Shown piece after piece: positions 17,529-26,663 of a DNA stretch of 51,660 bases (position 1 is the first letter of the stretch; each line of letters begins with the position of its first letter). The stretch is from assembly GCA_910574835.1 (NCBI GenBank), contig CAJTDE010000032.1, forward strand, positions 1-51,660. The letters run 5' to 3'. A program made the position numbers and the translations under genes. Source of the DNA: Clostridia bacterium. Its GTDB lineage: Bacteria; Bacillota; Clostridia; Lachnospirales; Lachnospiraceae. The notes beneath the pieces were generated by a model. The model was given only the letters and a program-made list of their open reading frames with translations. It did not search any database and was not told the DNA's origin.

Positions 17529-18046
17529 AGGACAGCGATCTGATAAAGAGAATCAAACAGGGAGAGACAGAACTTCTGGATGTTCTGATCGAAGGGTACT
17601 ACGACGGGATCTACCGCTTCTGCTATTATAAGCTAGGAGATCGGGAGGCTGCCTACGACTGCGCCCAGGAGACATTTTTAAATCTTCTGCGGTATCTGGA
17701 TACCTATGTGGAGCAGAAGAAATTCAAGGCCTATCTGTACCGGATCGCAGGAAATGTGTGCACCGACTGGTTCCGAAAAAATTCTGTCCAGCTTGCGGGG
17801 GAAGAGCTTTTGGAAACCATTGCGCGGGAGGATACGGAGCTGAAACGGGTGGAGCTGTCCGATGGAATTGAGCGAGCGCTTCAAACTCTTTCGCCGGTTC
17901 AGAAAGATGTGATAATACTCCATTTCTTTCATGATTTCAAGCTCCGGGAGATTGCACAGATAACCAATGTTCCCATGTCAACGGTGAAATCCCGGCTAAA
18001 GCAGGGAATGGATAAGCTGAAGGTTTATATGGAAAGGTCCGGGTGA
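17525..18046 (+). CDS. ECF-type sigma-70 family sigma factor
   Basis: About 173 residues from TTG 17525 (or 198 from ATG 17450). Region 2 is clear (YYDGIYRFCYYKLGDREAAY, then CAQETFLNLLRYL), as is region 4 with its helix-turn-helix (LREIAQITNVPMSTVKSRLK). There is no region 3, as in ECF sigma factors, which direct RNA polymerase to stress- or envelope-response promoters. GGGGAGAGGA precedes the TTG start. The following membrane protein and ABC exporter genes are probably its operon partners and the system it controls. The anti-sigma role may fall to the next gene. Confidence 0.88.
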   Translation: MKDSDLIKRIKQGETELLDVLIEGYYDGIYRFCYYKLGDREAAYDCAQETFLNLLRYLDTYVEQKKFKAYLYRIAGNVCTDWFRKNSVQLAGEELLETIAREDTELKRVELSDGIERALQTLSPVQKDVIILHFFHDFKLREIAQITNVPMSTVKSRLKQGMDKLKVYMERSG

Positions 18047-18088
18047 AAATAAAATCAATGAAGACAAAAAACAACAAAAACAGGAAGG

Positions 18089-18883
18089 GTGGTGCGGGGA
18101 AGCTTGAAAGATCGTAGAGTAAACGAAACGCAGATACAAGAAATACGCTCTATTCTGGAAGGAGTAAGGACGCCGGAAATAGACGAAAACAGAAAACAGA
18201 ATACCCTGGAGCTGCTCCGCATGGAGAGAAAGCGTCTCCATATGCGGTCAAGAAAAACTTACGGACGCCGGCTGCTGGAGCAGACAGCCTACTTGTCGCC
18301 GGCCGCGTGGCTGATTCAGGGAACACTTGTTTTAAGCCTGGCATACGGCTTCCTGGTAAGGGAAAAGGAAGAAATGCTGCTCCAACTGCTGCTCTGCGCG
18401 CCTGTCATCGGGATCGTGGGATTTACGGAGCTTATGCGGAGCTACCGGCAGAATATGTGGGAGCTGGAGCAGGCATGCCGTTACAACCTGAGGCAGCTTA
18501 TGGGAATGCGCCTTCTGATTTTCGGAATCGCGGATTCACTGGTGGCATGCAGCGTGGCCATCATGGGATGGGGAACGGGAATACGGACCTGGGAGGTGCT
18601 CATTTTCTTTTTTATTCCCCAGATACTTTCGGACTGCGTATATCTGTATCTGATGACCCGGTTCCGGCGGCATTTTCAGGGGACAGCCCTGCTTGGATCG
18701 GCGGTGCTGATGACCATTTTGTGGATGTGGATACTTCAAGGCGTTCCGTATAATCCGAAATTGATGCGGTGGCTCGCAGATCCTTTTGCACTGATATTGA
18801 TACTGTTTATAAGTACGGGACTGCTGTCCCTGTGCTGCGTGCGTTTCCTGAAAGAAACGGAGACAGAGTATTGCGCAGCTTAA
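18089..18883 (+). CDS. Membrane protein between ECF sigma and ABC exporter
   Basis: About 264 residues with a charged N-terminal cytoplasmic part of about 65 residues and five or six predicted membrane helices (such as AAWLIQGTLVLSLAYGFLV and ADPFALILILFISTGLLSL). It starts with GTG near AGGAAGG; TTG 18104 is another option. Position directly after an ECF sigma gene suggests a membrane-bound anti-sigma factor or an accessory permease. No zinc-finger or known anti-sigma motif is seen, so the role is inferred only from context. Confidence 0.6.
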   Translation: MVRGSLKDRRVNETQIQEIRSILEGVRTPEIDENRKQNTLELLRMERKRLHMRSRKTYGRRLLEQTAYLSPAAWLIQGTLVLSLAYGFLVREKEEMLLQLLLCAPVIGIVGFTELMRSYRQNMWELEQACRYNLRQLMGMRLLIFGIADSLVACSVAIMGWGTGIRTWEVLIFFFIPQILSDCVYLYLMTRFRRHFQGTALLGSAVLMTILWMWILQGVPYNPKLMRWLADPFALILILFISTGLLSLCCVRFLKETETEYCAA

Positions 18884-18884
18884 A

Positions 18885-18986
18885 ACAGTAATATCTCTCA
18901 CAATGCACAAATCAATTTACAGGCACATGCTTTTGTGACTGGAAATTGATTTCATACAGATGTATTGAGAGGAATATTACGGAACT
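18885..18986 (+). repeat. Palindromic repeat, family C, copy 3
   Basis: 102 bp beginning 2 bp after the preceding stop codon, from ACAGTAATATCTCTCACAAT to GAGAGGAATATTACGGAACT, with an inner AAATCAATTT/AAATTGATTT stem. It ends 21 bp before the ABC ATPase start. The outer-arm bases differ from the mutS copies but still pair. Confidence 0.7.
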
Positions 18987-19006
18987 TTAAATGAAAGGAC
19001 AAAATC

Positions 19007-19882
19007 ATGGAACTTAGGTTAGATCGCCTTACCAAGCAATACAAACAAAAGCTGGCGGTAGACAGAATTGATCTGGAACTGAAATGCGGAGTCTACGGAC
19101 TGCTGGGAGCAAACGGTGCAGGCAAGACCACTTTAATGCGTATGATCTGCGATATCCAGGAGCCAACCTCCGGAGAAATCTTCTGCAACGGTCAAAACAT
19201 CCGGGAAATGGGAGAGGAGTACCGGGATCGCCTGGGCTATCTCCCGCAAAATTTCGGCTACTACCCGGAATTTACGGCCTACAAATTTTTGCTGTACATC
19301 GCATCCCTCAAGGGACTGAGCAAGCAGCAGGCGTCCGTCCGCGCCCTCTATCTTTTAGATATGGTGGGCCTGGCAGACCAGAAAAAGCAGAAGATAAAAA
19401 CCTTTTCCGGCGGTATGAAGCAGCGTCTGGGAATTGCCCAGGCCATGTTAAACGAACCGGAAATCCTGGTTCTCGATGAACCGACAGCCGGCCTGGACCC
19501 TAAGGAACGGGTGCGTTTCCGAAACCTTATCAGCTCTTTTTCCAAGGATAAGATTGTGCTGCTGTCCACCCATATCGTATCGGATGTAGAGTATATCGCC
19601 GATGAAATCCTGGTTATGAAGGACGGACGCCTGATACACAGAGGCGCGCCGGAAGTGGTGACACAGGAGGCAAAAGGATTGGTATGGGAGTGCAAAGTGG
19701 ATACCAAAGACGCAGAACGCTATGTGGAACGGTACAATGTGGGGAATCTGAAAAACACAGGCGATCAGACGGTCCTGCGTATTATCTCCGATGTCTGCCC
19801 CTGTGAGGGAGCGGTGGAAACGGAGCCGACCCTGGAGGACCTGTATCTATACTACTTCAGCGAGGAGGAGGACAGATCATGA
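19007..19882 (+). CDS. ABC transporter ATP-binding protein (exporter type)
   Basis: A 291-residue ATPase. Walker A GANGAGKTT is at 34-42, the signature SGGMKQ at 134-139, Walker B LVLDEP at 154-159, and the switch His is in LLSTHIV. The order and the C-terminal extra domain match ABC-2 exporters of the BcrA/CcmA group, which move peptides, antibiotics or lipids outward. The stop overlaps the permease start by 4 bp (ATGA), so the two subunits are translationally coupled. GAAAGGAC precedes the ATG. Confidence 0.92.
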   Translation: MELRLDRLTKQYKQKLAVDRIDLELKCGVYGLLGANGAGKTTLMRMICDIQEPTSGEIFCNGQNIREMGEEYRDRLGYLPQNFGYYPEFTAYKFLLYIASLKGLSKQQASVRALYLLDMVGLADQKKQKIKTFSGGMKQRLGIAQAMLNEPEILVLDEPTAGLDPKERVRFRNLISSFSKDKIVLLSTHIVSDVEYIADEILVMKDGRLIHRGAPEVVTQEAKGLVWECKVDTKDAERYVERYNVGNLKNTGDQTVLRIISDVCPCEGAVETEPTLEDLYLYYFSEEEDRS

Positions 19883-20964
19883 TTCGGCTGATTCGATTTG
19901 AATTTGAAAAAATATTTAACAGGAAAACCGTGTATGCGGCCATTGCATTTATTGCAATTATGGGCGGCGCCATATGTACGGGCAGAGGGGCGAGAGGGCA
20001 GATTGTCCTTAATTCTGACGGCAGTTATCTGGAAGGACGGGAGGCAATAGAGCGGGACAAGGAGATTGCGGCCGAGTATGAAGGCATTTTAACTGAGGAA
20101 AAGGTGGAAGAGATTTTGGAAACCTATCGCCCGGATACGGAGGATGGGGGCTTCTGGCTTGTAAATAACATTTATAATACCTTGTCCAGTCATTGGGGGG
20201 AAGCAGACGGAAGCTATGACGGCAGAGATATTCTGTCGGCTTTCCCGGATTACCGGGACGACAGGCCGATGGTTCTGGGATACAATGAAGGATGGCTGGG
20301 CTTTCTTGAAACAGGAATGTATATGATGGCATTTATCGGCGCGCTGTTAGTGATTGGCCTTTCACCGGTATTTTCCGAGGAATATACCAGAGGAACCGAT
20401 GCGCTGATTCTTACCTCCCGGCATGGAAAACGTAAATGCGCTTGGGCCAAAATCATTGCATCCTATCTCTTTACCTTATTGACGGTGGGAAGCTGTCTCT
20501 TATTTCAGAGCTTCGTATATTGGCAGAGCTTCGGCTTTGACGGCGGCGGAGCCAGTGTGCAGCTCAATAATCATTTTACGCTTACAGGAGTGCCGTATTT
20601 TTTGACCAATATGGGTGCGGCAGGCTACGGTCTTGTGCTGTGGGCCGGCGGTTCTCTGATTCTGACGGCATTTGTACTGCTGCTTTCCGCGATTTGCCGC
20701 TCCGCCTTTGTGACTGTGATTGCGGCCCTGGCCTGCTATATCATTCCGAGCATGTTCGGCCAGTTGGGTATACCGCCGCAGCTTTTAAGCCTCAATCCTA
20801 TTTGGGATTTTCTGATAGAGACGCCTATGATGATACCGAAGCTTTCCCTGGCAGGGGGCGCGCAGCTTTCCTATGTGTGGGTGGTAGCGGTATTTGCCCT
20901 GGTGATGACGTTGGTTTCTTTCATCTTTAGCCGGAGAATCTTTGCGAAACATCAGGTAATGTAA
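19879..20964 (+). CDS. ABC-2 type exporter permease
   Basis: A 361-residue membrane subunit. One N-terminal helix (TVYAAIAFIAIMGGAICTG) is followed by an extracytoplasmic stretch of about 100 residues and then five helices, including LTAFVLLLSAICRSAFVTVI and the last one ending in SRRIFAKHQVM. It pairs with the ATPase encoded immediately upstream. The large outer loop is typical of exporters for peptides or membrane-active compounds; the substrate is unknown. Likely controlled with the ECF sigma gene of the same cluster. Confidence 0.85.
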   Translation: MIRLIRFEFEKIFNRKTVYAAIAFIAIMGGAICTGRGARGQIVLNSDGSYLEGREAIERDKEIAAEYEGILTEEKVEEILETYRPDTEDGGFWLVNNIYNTLSSHWGEADGSYDGRDILSAFPDYRDDRPMVLGYNEGWLGFLETGMYMMAFIGALLVIGLSPVFSEEYTRGTDALILTSRHGKRKCAWAKIIASYLFTLLTVGSCLLFQSFVYWQSFGFDGGGASVQLNNHFTLTGVPYFLTNMGAAGYGLVLWAGGSLILTAFVLLLSAICRSAFVTVIAALACYIIPSMFGQLGIPPQLLSLNPIWDFLIETPMMIPKLSLAGGAQLSYVWVVAVFALVMTLVSFIFSRRIFAKHQVM

Positions 20965-21429
20965 GAAAGAGAGATTTTGACCTTAAAACTGTTGATTTGA
21001 TAGATTCGCGGTCAAAAATCGTTAATTGAGGACGTTTTAAGGAGTATGTATTGATTTCCTGTCTTTTTGTGTTATGATACAAAAGATATGAATGTTTCAT
21101 CCTTTTACATTCTGTGAAAATATCTTTAAAATATGTAACTATTCCTCCTGATTTTCGAATGGAGTGTATGGCCTGCACAAGACACGCCGGCCGGATGGTT
21201 ATAGGATTTCCGGTAATTTTTCTAAAACAGAATAGAGACATAGTTGACTTTCCTTCGCATTTTTCATACAATTTGTATGAGAGTGCAAGCTGCTAAATAT
21301 CTTCTTGAGCCAGGAGAGGGGAATAGCACGTTCCCCCTCTCTGTACGGCTTACCCGGTGAATCAGCAGGATATACCGTATGATCCGCCTGAAAGCAGCGC
21401 CCAGGAATACACAGGAGGAATTTCAAACC
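20965..21429 (+). other. Long leader before the PucR-type gene
   Basis: 465 bp without a gene. It holds a strong hairpin, GAGAGGGGAA (21314-21323) with TTCCCCCTCTC (21331-21341), one base bulged, about 90 bp before the start codon and without a T tract. A known riboswitch could not be recognised. A frame opening at 21379 merely extends the regulator gene upstream. Confidence 0.4.
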
Positions 21430-22950
21430 ATGAAGCTTAGTACCTCGATTCTGGCCCACAAACTCAAATCAAAATTTACCCTTCAAAATAAAAAGGCCCT
21501 GTCCGACGAGCTGCACTTAGAGCAGGTCTTATTTTTCTGCGACGGAGACGGTATGCAGAATCACAAAATCTATATCTGCTCTCAGGATCAGGTGTCCGAG
21601 CAGGACTTCATAGTGCCGGAGGAGGCCGTGCTGTTCTGTATCGGAAAGGTGCGCACGCGGAATACAGGAAAGAACGGGCAGGTATTTCAGCTTGTGGACG
21701 ATACCTCTCCGTTCATGCTTTTCAATGAGATTCAGCGGCTTTTTGAATATTACAGCCAGTGGGACGAGCGGCTTTATGAGCTTGCTAATCAGGAGGGAAG
21801 CATCCAGGAAATGCTGGACGAAAGCTTTCGTGTATTCCATAATCCTGTGATTGTTAATTCGGCGGATTACTTTGTGATCGGGTATTCCAGTGTGATTGAT
21901 ACGCGCTCGGAGCTGTCCGGTCTGGTAGATCCGGATGCTATTTTTGAGTACAGCGGAGAATACCGCAATACGGAGCAGCAGCAAAATCTGATGAAAAAGA
22001 AGGGGGCTTATTTTTTCCCGGACTATATTACGGGGGCAAGAAGTCTCTGTGTAAATATTTTCGAGCATGACCGCTTTACATACCGGGTGACTATGGTGGA
22101 GAGCTTAAGCCGGTTTGAAGCTTATGACGGCGCCCTTTTGGAGCATCTTACGGAGTATATTAAGCTGGCATTGTCCAAGCAGATGACCCTGCAGGCGGAT
22201 ATGGGCTACCGGTTGGATAGGATTCTTTCCGATATTCTGCTGAATCCGGATCAGGACAGTGAGGTGACCAGACAGTGGTTCTCGGAATTTGGCTGGCTTC
22301 CGGAGCATCGGTACTTCTGCATCAATCTGAAGGTGGCAGCTCTGGATCTGGAAAATATGACCGTGCGTTTTATTTGCAGTCATATTGAAAATATGCTTGG
22401 CAATTCCTGTGCGTTTCAGTATGAAAATAATATTACGATTTTTGTGAATCTCACACGCTTTGGGGGAGGCGCGGCGGATGCGCTGGAGAAGATTGTTTAT
22501 TTTCTTCGGGACAGCTTTTTGAAGGCTGGGTTAAGCAATGAGTTTGTGGGATTTGAGACTTTGTACTATCATTACCGGCAGGCGGCGGTGGCCCTGGAGG
22601 TAGGGGGAAGGAGGGCGCCGTTTCGGTGGATTCATCGGTTTGATGAGATTGCCCTTGATTATCTTTTGGAGCAGAGCAGGGGGGAATTGCCCGGGGAGTT
22701 GGTGTGTTCGCGGAAGATTTTGGAGCTTCGCGCTTTTGATGGGAAGCATAATACGGATTATTATAATACTTTGAAGCTTTATGTGAAGAATCATCTGAAT
22801 GCGGTGCAGACGGCGAAGCAGCTTTATATTCATAGGAGTACGTTTCTTTATCGGATGGAGAAGATTAAGGAGTTGATTCGTATGGATTTGGATGATTATG
22901 ATACGCTGCTTTATGTGATGATTACGTTTCGGATGATGGAGTTGGAGTGA
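21430..22950 (+). CDS. PucR/CdaR-type transcriptional regulator
   Basis: About 506 residues starting MKLSTSILAHKLKSKF; GGAGG at 21415-21419 precedes ATG 21430. The C-terminus carries the PucR helix-turn-helix (LKLYVKNHLNAVQTAKQLYI, then HRSTFLYRMEKIKEL). Upstream are a sensory N-terminal half and a GGDEF-like middle region, the common layout of PucR-family proteins that govern purine, sugar-acid or amino-acid use. The next two genes, an NCS2-like permease and a phosphoribosyltransferase, suggest purine or nucleobase control. Codon use shifts within the gene: the last 130 codons are strikingly rich in G and T. Confidence 0.75.
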   Translation: MKLSTSILAHKLKSKFTLQNKKALSDELHLEQVLFFCDGDGMQNHKIYICSQDQVSEQDFIVPEEAVLFCIGKVRTRNTGKNGQVFQLVDDTSPFMLFNEIQRLFEYYSQWDERLYELANQEGSIQEMLDESFRVFHNPVIVNSADYFVIGYSSVIDTRSELSGLVDPDAIFEYSGEYRNTEQQQNLMKKKGAYFFPDYITGARSLCVNIFEHDRFTYRVTMVESLSRFEAYDGALLEHLTEYIKLALSKQMTLQADMGYRLDRILSDILLNPDQDSEVTRQWFSEFGWLPEHRYFCINLKVAALDLENMTVRFICSHIENMLGNSCAFQYENNITIFVNLTRFGGGAADALEKIVYFLRDSFLKAGLSNEFVGFETLYYHYRQAAVALEVGGRRAPFRWIHRFDEIALDYLLEQSRGELPGELVCSRKILELRAFDGKHNTDYYNTLKLYVKNHLNAVQTAKQLYIHRSTFLYRMEKIKELIRMDLDDYDTLLYVMITFRMMELE

Positions 22951-22963
22951 AAAGGAGGGGGAC

Positions 22964-23202
22964 GGTAACAAATCAGACGGGCGGCAGCGGGGCAGGCTCT
23001 CAGGCTTTTCCATATCTGTGTTCGGACGGTTCACGTACACGCTGTCTGCTTTGGAAGGACATTACCTTGTGGGTTTTGATAAGGGTGTTGGGATTGGTGG
23101 TAATGTCCGTCCAAATCAGACAGCATGTTCGCGAACAGCCGGACACCTGATATCGGAAAAGCCTGAGAGCCTGCCCCGCTGCCGCTCGTCTGATTTGTTA
23201 CC
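22964..23202 (+). repeat. Family A long palindrome, copy 1
   Basis: 239 bp starting 14 bp after the PucR gene stop. The outer 41-bp arms (begin GGTAACAAATCAGACG) match at 40 positions, the exception being a G-T pair. The conserved core has ATATCTGTGTTCGGACGG on the left and GCCGGACACCTGATATCGG on the right. The inner stem GGACATTACC/GGTAATGTCC lies near the loop. Confidence 0.85.
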
Positions 23203-23363
23203 TGGGGGTGGTGTCGGGAGGTTATTGTTTGTATGCTATTGCTCCGTGAGGGTTTTGGCTGTATTTTTTTTACAGATGTATTGCATGTTGGGGGATTTAG
23301 TGATAACATAGGGTGGAAAAAAATCAGGATTTGTCAAAAATCCTCGAAAGGATGTGTGTTCTT

Positions 23364-24437
23364 ATGGAATTTATTCAAGATCTGCTGGCGGCTATTGGGG
23401 TGGTGCTGAATGGGATTCCCCAGGGGCTTCTGGCTATTTCTTTTGGCTTTGCTTCGGTGCCTACTGCGCTTGGGTTTGTTGTTGGTGCGGTGGCTTGCGG
23501 GGTGCTTGGCTCGGTTGTGCCTATTTCTTTTCAGGCGGAGACGATTACGCTGGCGGGAACGATGGGGAAGGATTTGCGGGAGCGGCTGTCGATGGTTTTT
23601 TATGCCGGCGCTGCTATGTTGGTTTTGGGGGCCTGCGGACTGCTGGGGGTTATTACTGATTTTGCGGGAGATGTGATTGTTAATGCGATGATGGCCGGCG
23701 TGGGAATTATGCTTGCAAAGGTTTCCTTTAGTATGATTAAGGAAAATATGCTGGTGGGCAGTGTTTCCCTGGCTACGGCTGTGGCGGTGTATTTTTTCTT
23801 TGGGCAGAATCTGGTTTATACGATTGTGATTTCTCTGATTGTTTCTTCCATAGCGGCGAAGGCGGCGGGGCAGGATGTCGGAGGAGGAATGACGGAGAAA
23901 ATGGGGAAGCTTACGTTTCAGAAGCCTGCTTTTAATCTGAGAATCCTCCGGGGGGCACTGGCTCTTTGCTGTCTGACTGTAGGCGGAAATATTGCTTTTG
24001 GCTCCATTACGGGAGGGATTGCCGGGGCAAATGCCAATATTGACCATTTGACTATTTATTCCGGTTTGGCGGATGCGGTAAGCTCGCTTTTTGGCGGCGG
24101 TCCGGTGGAGGCTATTATCTCGGCAACGGCAGGGGCGCCTCATCCGGTAACGGCAGGCGTGCTGATGATGGTGATTATGGCCGCAATTTTGTTTGTTGGT
24201 TTACTGCCTAAGATTGGGAAATTTGTGCCGAATCAGTCAATTGCCGGTTTCCTCTTTATTTTGGGAGCTGTTGTGACTGTGCCTACCAATGCGGCGGTTG
24301 CTTTTTCGGGAACGGCTCCTGGGGATAATATTGTGGGCGGCGTGACCATTGTGGTGACGGCGGCGGTGGACCCCTTTGTGGGTATGCTTGCGGGACTGGC
24401 TCTTAAGCTTCTTTTCAGCATGGGAATCGGTGTGTAA
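23364..24437 (+). CDS. NCS2-like nucleobase permease
   Basis: About 357 residues, almost entirely hydrophobic, with 10 or more membrane helices. A glycine/alanine-rich architecture and a serine/threonine-rich region near ISFQAETITLAGTMG resemble xanthine/uracil permeases of the NCS2 family, though it is shorter than the usual 430-460 residues. The following phosphoribosyltransferase fits uptake and salvage of a purine base. The start is uncertain: ATG 23364 is best, with AAAGGA 12 bp upstream; GTG 23313 and ATG 23352 are in frame but lack ribosome sites. Coding strand G+T rich at its 5' end. Confidence 0.6.
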   Translation: MEFIQDLLAAIGVVLNGIPQGLLAISFGFASVPTALGFVVGAVACGVLGSVVPISFQAETITLAGTMGKDLRERLSMVFYAGAAMLVLGACGLLGVITDFAGDVIVNAMMAGVGIMLAKVSFSMIKENMLVGSVSLATAVAVYFFFGQNLVYTIVISLIVSSIAAKAAGQDVGGGMTEKMGKLTFQKPAFNLRILRGALALCCLTVGGNIAFGSITGGIAGANANIDHLTIYSGLADAVSSLFGGGPVEAIISATAGAPHPVTAGVLMMVIMAAILFVGLLPKIGKFVPNQSIAGFLFILGAVVTVPTNAAVAFSGTAPGDNIVGGVTIVVTAAVDPFVGMLAGLALKLLFSMGIGV

Positions 24438-24484
24438 GAGAACGTGTGAGGATACGGTGTTTTTTTAGAGGAAGGAGAGTAAAG

Positions 24485-25027
24485 ATGAATTATTATGAGC
24501 TTTCGGTGGCAGGCGTGACGCGCCAGCTTCCGATTATGCAGATTGCCCCGGATCTGGCCATTGCCAGCTTTGTTATTCTGGGAGACTGTGAGCTGGTGAC
24601 AAAGGCTGCGCCGCTTCTGGAGAAAAAGCTGCCCAAGGTGGATTATATTGTAACTGCGGAGGCAAAGGGGATTCCTCTGGTGCAGGAGCTTTGCCGGCTG
24701 CGGGGGCTTCCTTATTATATTGTAGCCCGGAAAAGTATTAAGCCCTATATGGACCAGCCTTTAACTGACGAAGTGTTATCCATCACTACCCAGAAAACCC
24801 AGACCCTTTGTCTGGACGGCAAGGATGCTATGCTTCTTCGGGGCCGGAAGGTGGCCATTGTGGATGATGTGATTTCTACAGGGGAGTCTTTAAGCGCCAT
24901 TGAACGCCTGGTGGAGAAGGCCGGCGGAAATATTCTTGCCCGGGCAGCTATTTTGGCGGAGGGAGACGCGGCGAAGCGGGAGGATATTGTTTATCTGGAG
25001 GAGCTGCCGCTGTTTCCTATTTCCTGA
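24485..25027 (+). CDS. Phosphoribosyltransferase, adenine/xanthine type
   Basis: About 180 residues. The PRPP-binding signature VAIVDDVISTGESLSA marks a type I phosphoribosyltransferase, and VTAEAKGIPLVQEL is the base-side strand typical of apt/xpt-like proteins. The reaction is nucleobase plus PRPP to nucleotide. With the permease upstream it completes a purine salvage unit. The ATG at 24485 has GGAAGGAGAG in front. The precise base (adenine, xanthine or another) is undetermined. Some relatives of this type act as regulators, but the catalytic DD pair is present here. Confidence 0.78.
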   Translation: MNYYELSVAGVTRQLPIMQIAPDLAIASFVILGDCELVTKAAPLLEKKLPKVDYIVTAEAKGIPLVQELCRLRGLPYYIVARKSIKPYMDQPLTDEVLSITTQKTQTLCLDGKDAMLLRGRKVAIVDDVISTGESLSAIERLVEKAGGNILARAAILAEGDAAKREDIVYLEELPLFPIS

Positions 25028-25046
25028 GGAATGAGCATTTGAAAGC

Positions 25047-25073
25047 ATATAAATACACCCCTTTACATATATT
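25047..25073 (+). promoter_or_regulatory. Candidate sigma-E promoter of spoIVA
   Basis: ATATA (25047-25051), 14-bp spacer, CATATATT (25066-25073). This resembles the mother-cell sigma-E consensus (ATA near -35, CATACAnT at -10), expected because spoIVA is a sigma-E target in Bacillus and clostridia. Confidence 0.5.
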
Positions 25074-25102
25074 GTAAAAGCATATATGGAAGGGGTATTT
25101 TT

Positions 25103-26584
25103 ATGGACAAAAGTTCCGAATATAACTTGTATAAAGACATTCGTACCCGGACGGGCGGCGAGATTTACCTGGGTGTGGTAGGCCCGGTGCGCACCGGAAA
25201 ATCTACTTTTATCAAGCGGTTTATGGATCTGTGCGTGCTTCCGGGCATTGAGGATGAAAATGCCAGAACAAGGGCCAGGGATGAGCTGCCTCAGTCGGCG
25301 GCAGGAAAGACGATTATGACGACGGAGCCGAAATTTATTCCCAAGGAAGCCGTGGAGGTACGGATTTCCGGAGATGTGGCCGTGAAGGTGCGGATGATTG
25401 ACTGCGTGGGCTTTATGGTGCCCGGCTCCGAGGGGCATATGGAGGACGACGCGGAGCGGATGGTAAAGACGCCCTGGTTTGATTATGAGGTGCCTTTTAC
25501 GCAGGCTGCGGAGCTGGGGACGAAAAAGGTGATTACGGATCATTCCACCATTGGAATCGTAGTGACCTGCGACGGCTCTTTTGGGGATATTCCCAGGGAC
25601 AATTACATAGAACCGGAGGAGCGGACCATAGCGGAGCTTAAGAAGCTTGGGAAGCCCTTTGTGATCCTGTTAAATTCCGAGAAGCCTTACGGCGACGCCG
25701 CTTCCGGCCTGGCGGCCAAGATGGAGGAAAAATACGGTGTTTCCGTGCTGCCGGTAAACTGCGAGCAGCTCCGCAAAGAGGATGTTACCCGGATACTGGA
25801 GCAGATTCTTTATGAATTTCCGCTGGCCAAGGTGGAGTGTTATGTACCGAAGTGGGTGGAAATGCTGCCGATGGAGCATCGTATCAAGCAGGATGTAATT
25901 GCAAGGCTTAAGGAGCTGGCAGGAAAGCTCAACACCATCCGGGATGTAACGCCGGAAAATCTGTGGATGGAGAGCGAGTTTATTGATCGGATGAAATTAG
26001 ACCAGATCCACATGGACAGCGGAACTGCCCGGGTGAATATGGAGATAGATGATCGGTATTACTATGAGCTTTTAAGCGAGCTGACCGGAAGCGAAATACT
26101 GGGCGAATACGAGCTGATGTCCCTGATTCGGGAATTGTCCAGGATGAAAAAAGAATATGAGAAGGTAGCTACTGCTATTACGTCTGTTCGGCAGAAGGGG
26201 TATGGAGTTGTGATGCCGGATCAGGAAGAGATCACGTTAGAAGAGCCGGAGCTTATACATCAGGGGAATAAATTTGGGGTAAAGATACGTTCCATTGCGC
26301 CCAGTATTCATTTGATTCGGGCTAATATAGAAACCGAAATAGCGCCGATTGTGGGGAGTGAGGATCAGGCGAAAGATCTCATTACATATCTGAAAGACAG
26401 CAGCGGGGAGAATGAAAGCATTTGGAGTACGAATATCTTTGGAAAATCGGTAGAAGAATTAGTAGAAGACGGGATACGTGGGAAGATCTATCAAATCGGC
26501 GATGAGAGCCAGGTGAAGTTACAGGAGACAATGCAGAAAATAGTAAATGACAGCAATGGGGGGCTGGTTTGTATCATTATCTAG
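25103..26584 (+). CDS. spoIVA: Stage IV sporulation protein A
   Basis: A 493-residue ATPase that polymerises on the forespore surface and anchors the spore coat. Walker A GPVRTGKST is at residues 27-35. The middle and C-terminal domains are the standard SpoIVA ones, ending in NGGLVCIII; the hydrophobic tail helps it localise with the membrane protein SpoVM. Length and ends match the family. GGAAGGGG lies 8 bp before ATG 25103, and a sigma-E-like promoter lies upstream. Its presence shows that the host makes endospores. Confidence 0.97.
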   Translation: MDKSSEYNLYKDIRTRTGGEIYLGVVGPVRTGKSTFIKRFMDLCVLPGIEDENARTRARDELPQSAAGKTIMTTEPKFIPKEAVEVRISGDVAVKVRMIDCVGFMVPGSEGHMEDDAERMVKTPWFDYEVPFTQAAELGTKKVITDHSTIGIVVTCDGSFGDIPRDNYIEPEERTIAELKKLGKPFVILLNSEKPYGDAASGLAAKMEEKYGVSVLPVNCEQLRKEDVTRILEQILYEFPLAKVECYVPKWVEMLPMEHRIKQDVIARLKELAGKLNTIRDVTPENLWMESEFIDRMKLDQIHMDSGTARVNMEIDDRYYYELLSELTGSEILGEYELMSLIRELSRMKKEYEKVATAITSVRQKGYGVVMPDQEEITLEEPELIHQGNKFGVKIRSIAPSIHLIRANIETEIAPIVGSEDQAKDLITYLKDSSGENESIWSTNIFGKSVEELVEDGIRGKIYQIGDESQVKLQETMQKIVNDSNGGLVCIII

Positions 26585-26597
26585 CTACAAGCCGGGC

Positions 26598-26663
26598 ACA
26601 AAAGGAAAAGCAAGAGCCGAATGGGGTGCTGGCACACCAGGCGGCTCTTGCTTTTCCTTTTGT
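26598..26663 (+). terminator. Very strong 22-bp hairpin after spoIVA
   Basis: ACAAAAGGAAAAGCAAGAGC begins the left arm (26598-26619), whose full 22 bases are exactly complementary to 26642-26663. The loop itself can form GGTG/CACC. It starts 14 bp after the spoIVA stop. The right arm is T-rich, so it could terminate transcription, and it runs straight into the first structured repeat. Confidence 0.7.

Noticed and set aside
21314-21341. Known purine riboswitch before the PucR gene
   Set aside because: No aptamer consensus could be traced around the hairpin; only a GC-rich stem is visible.
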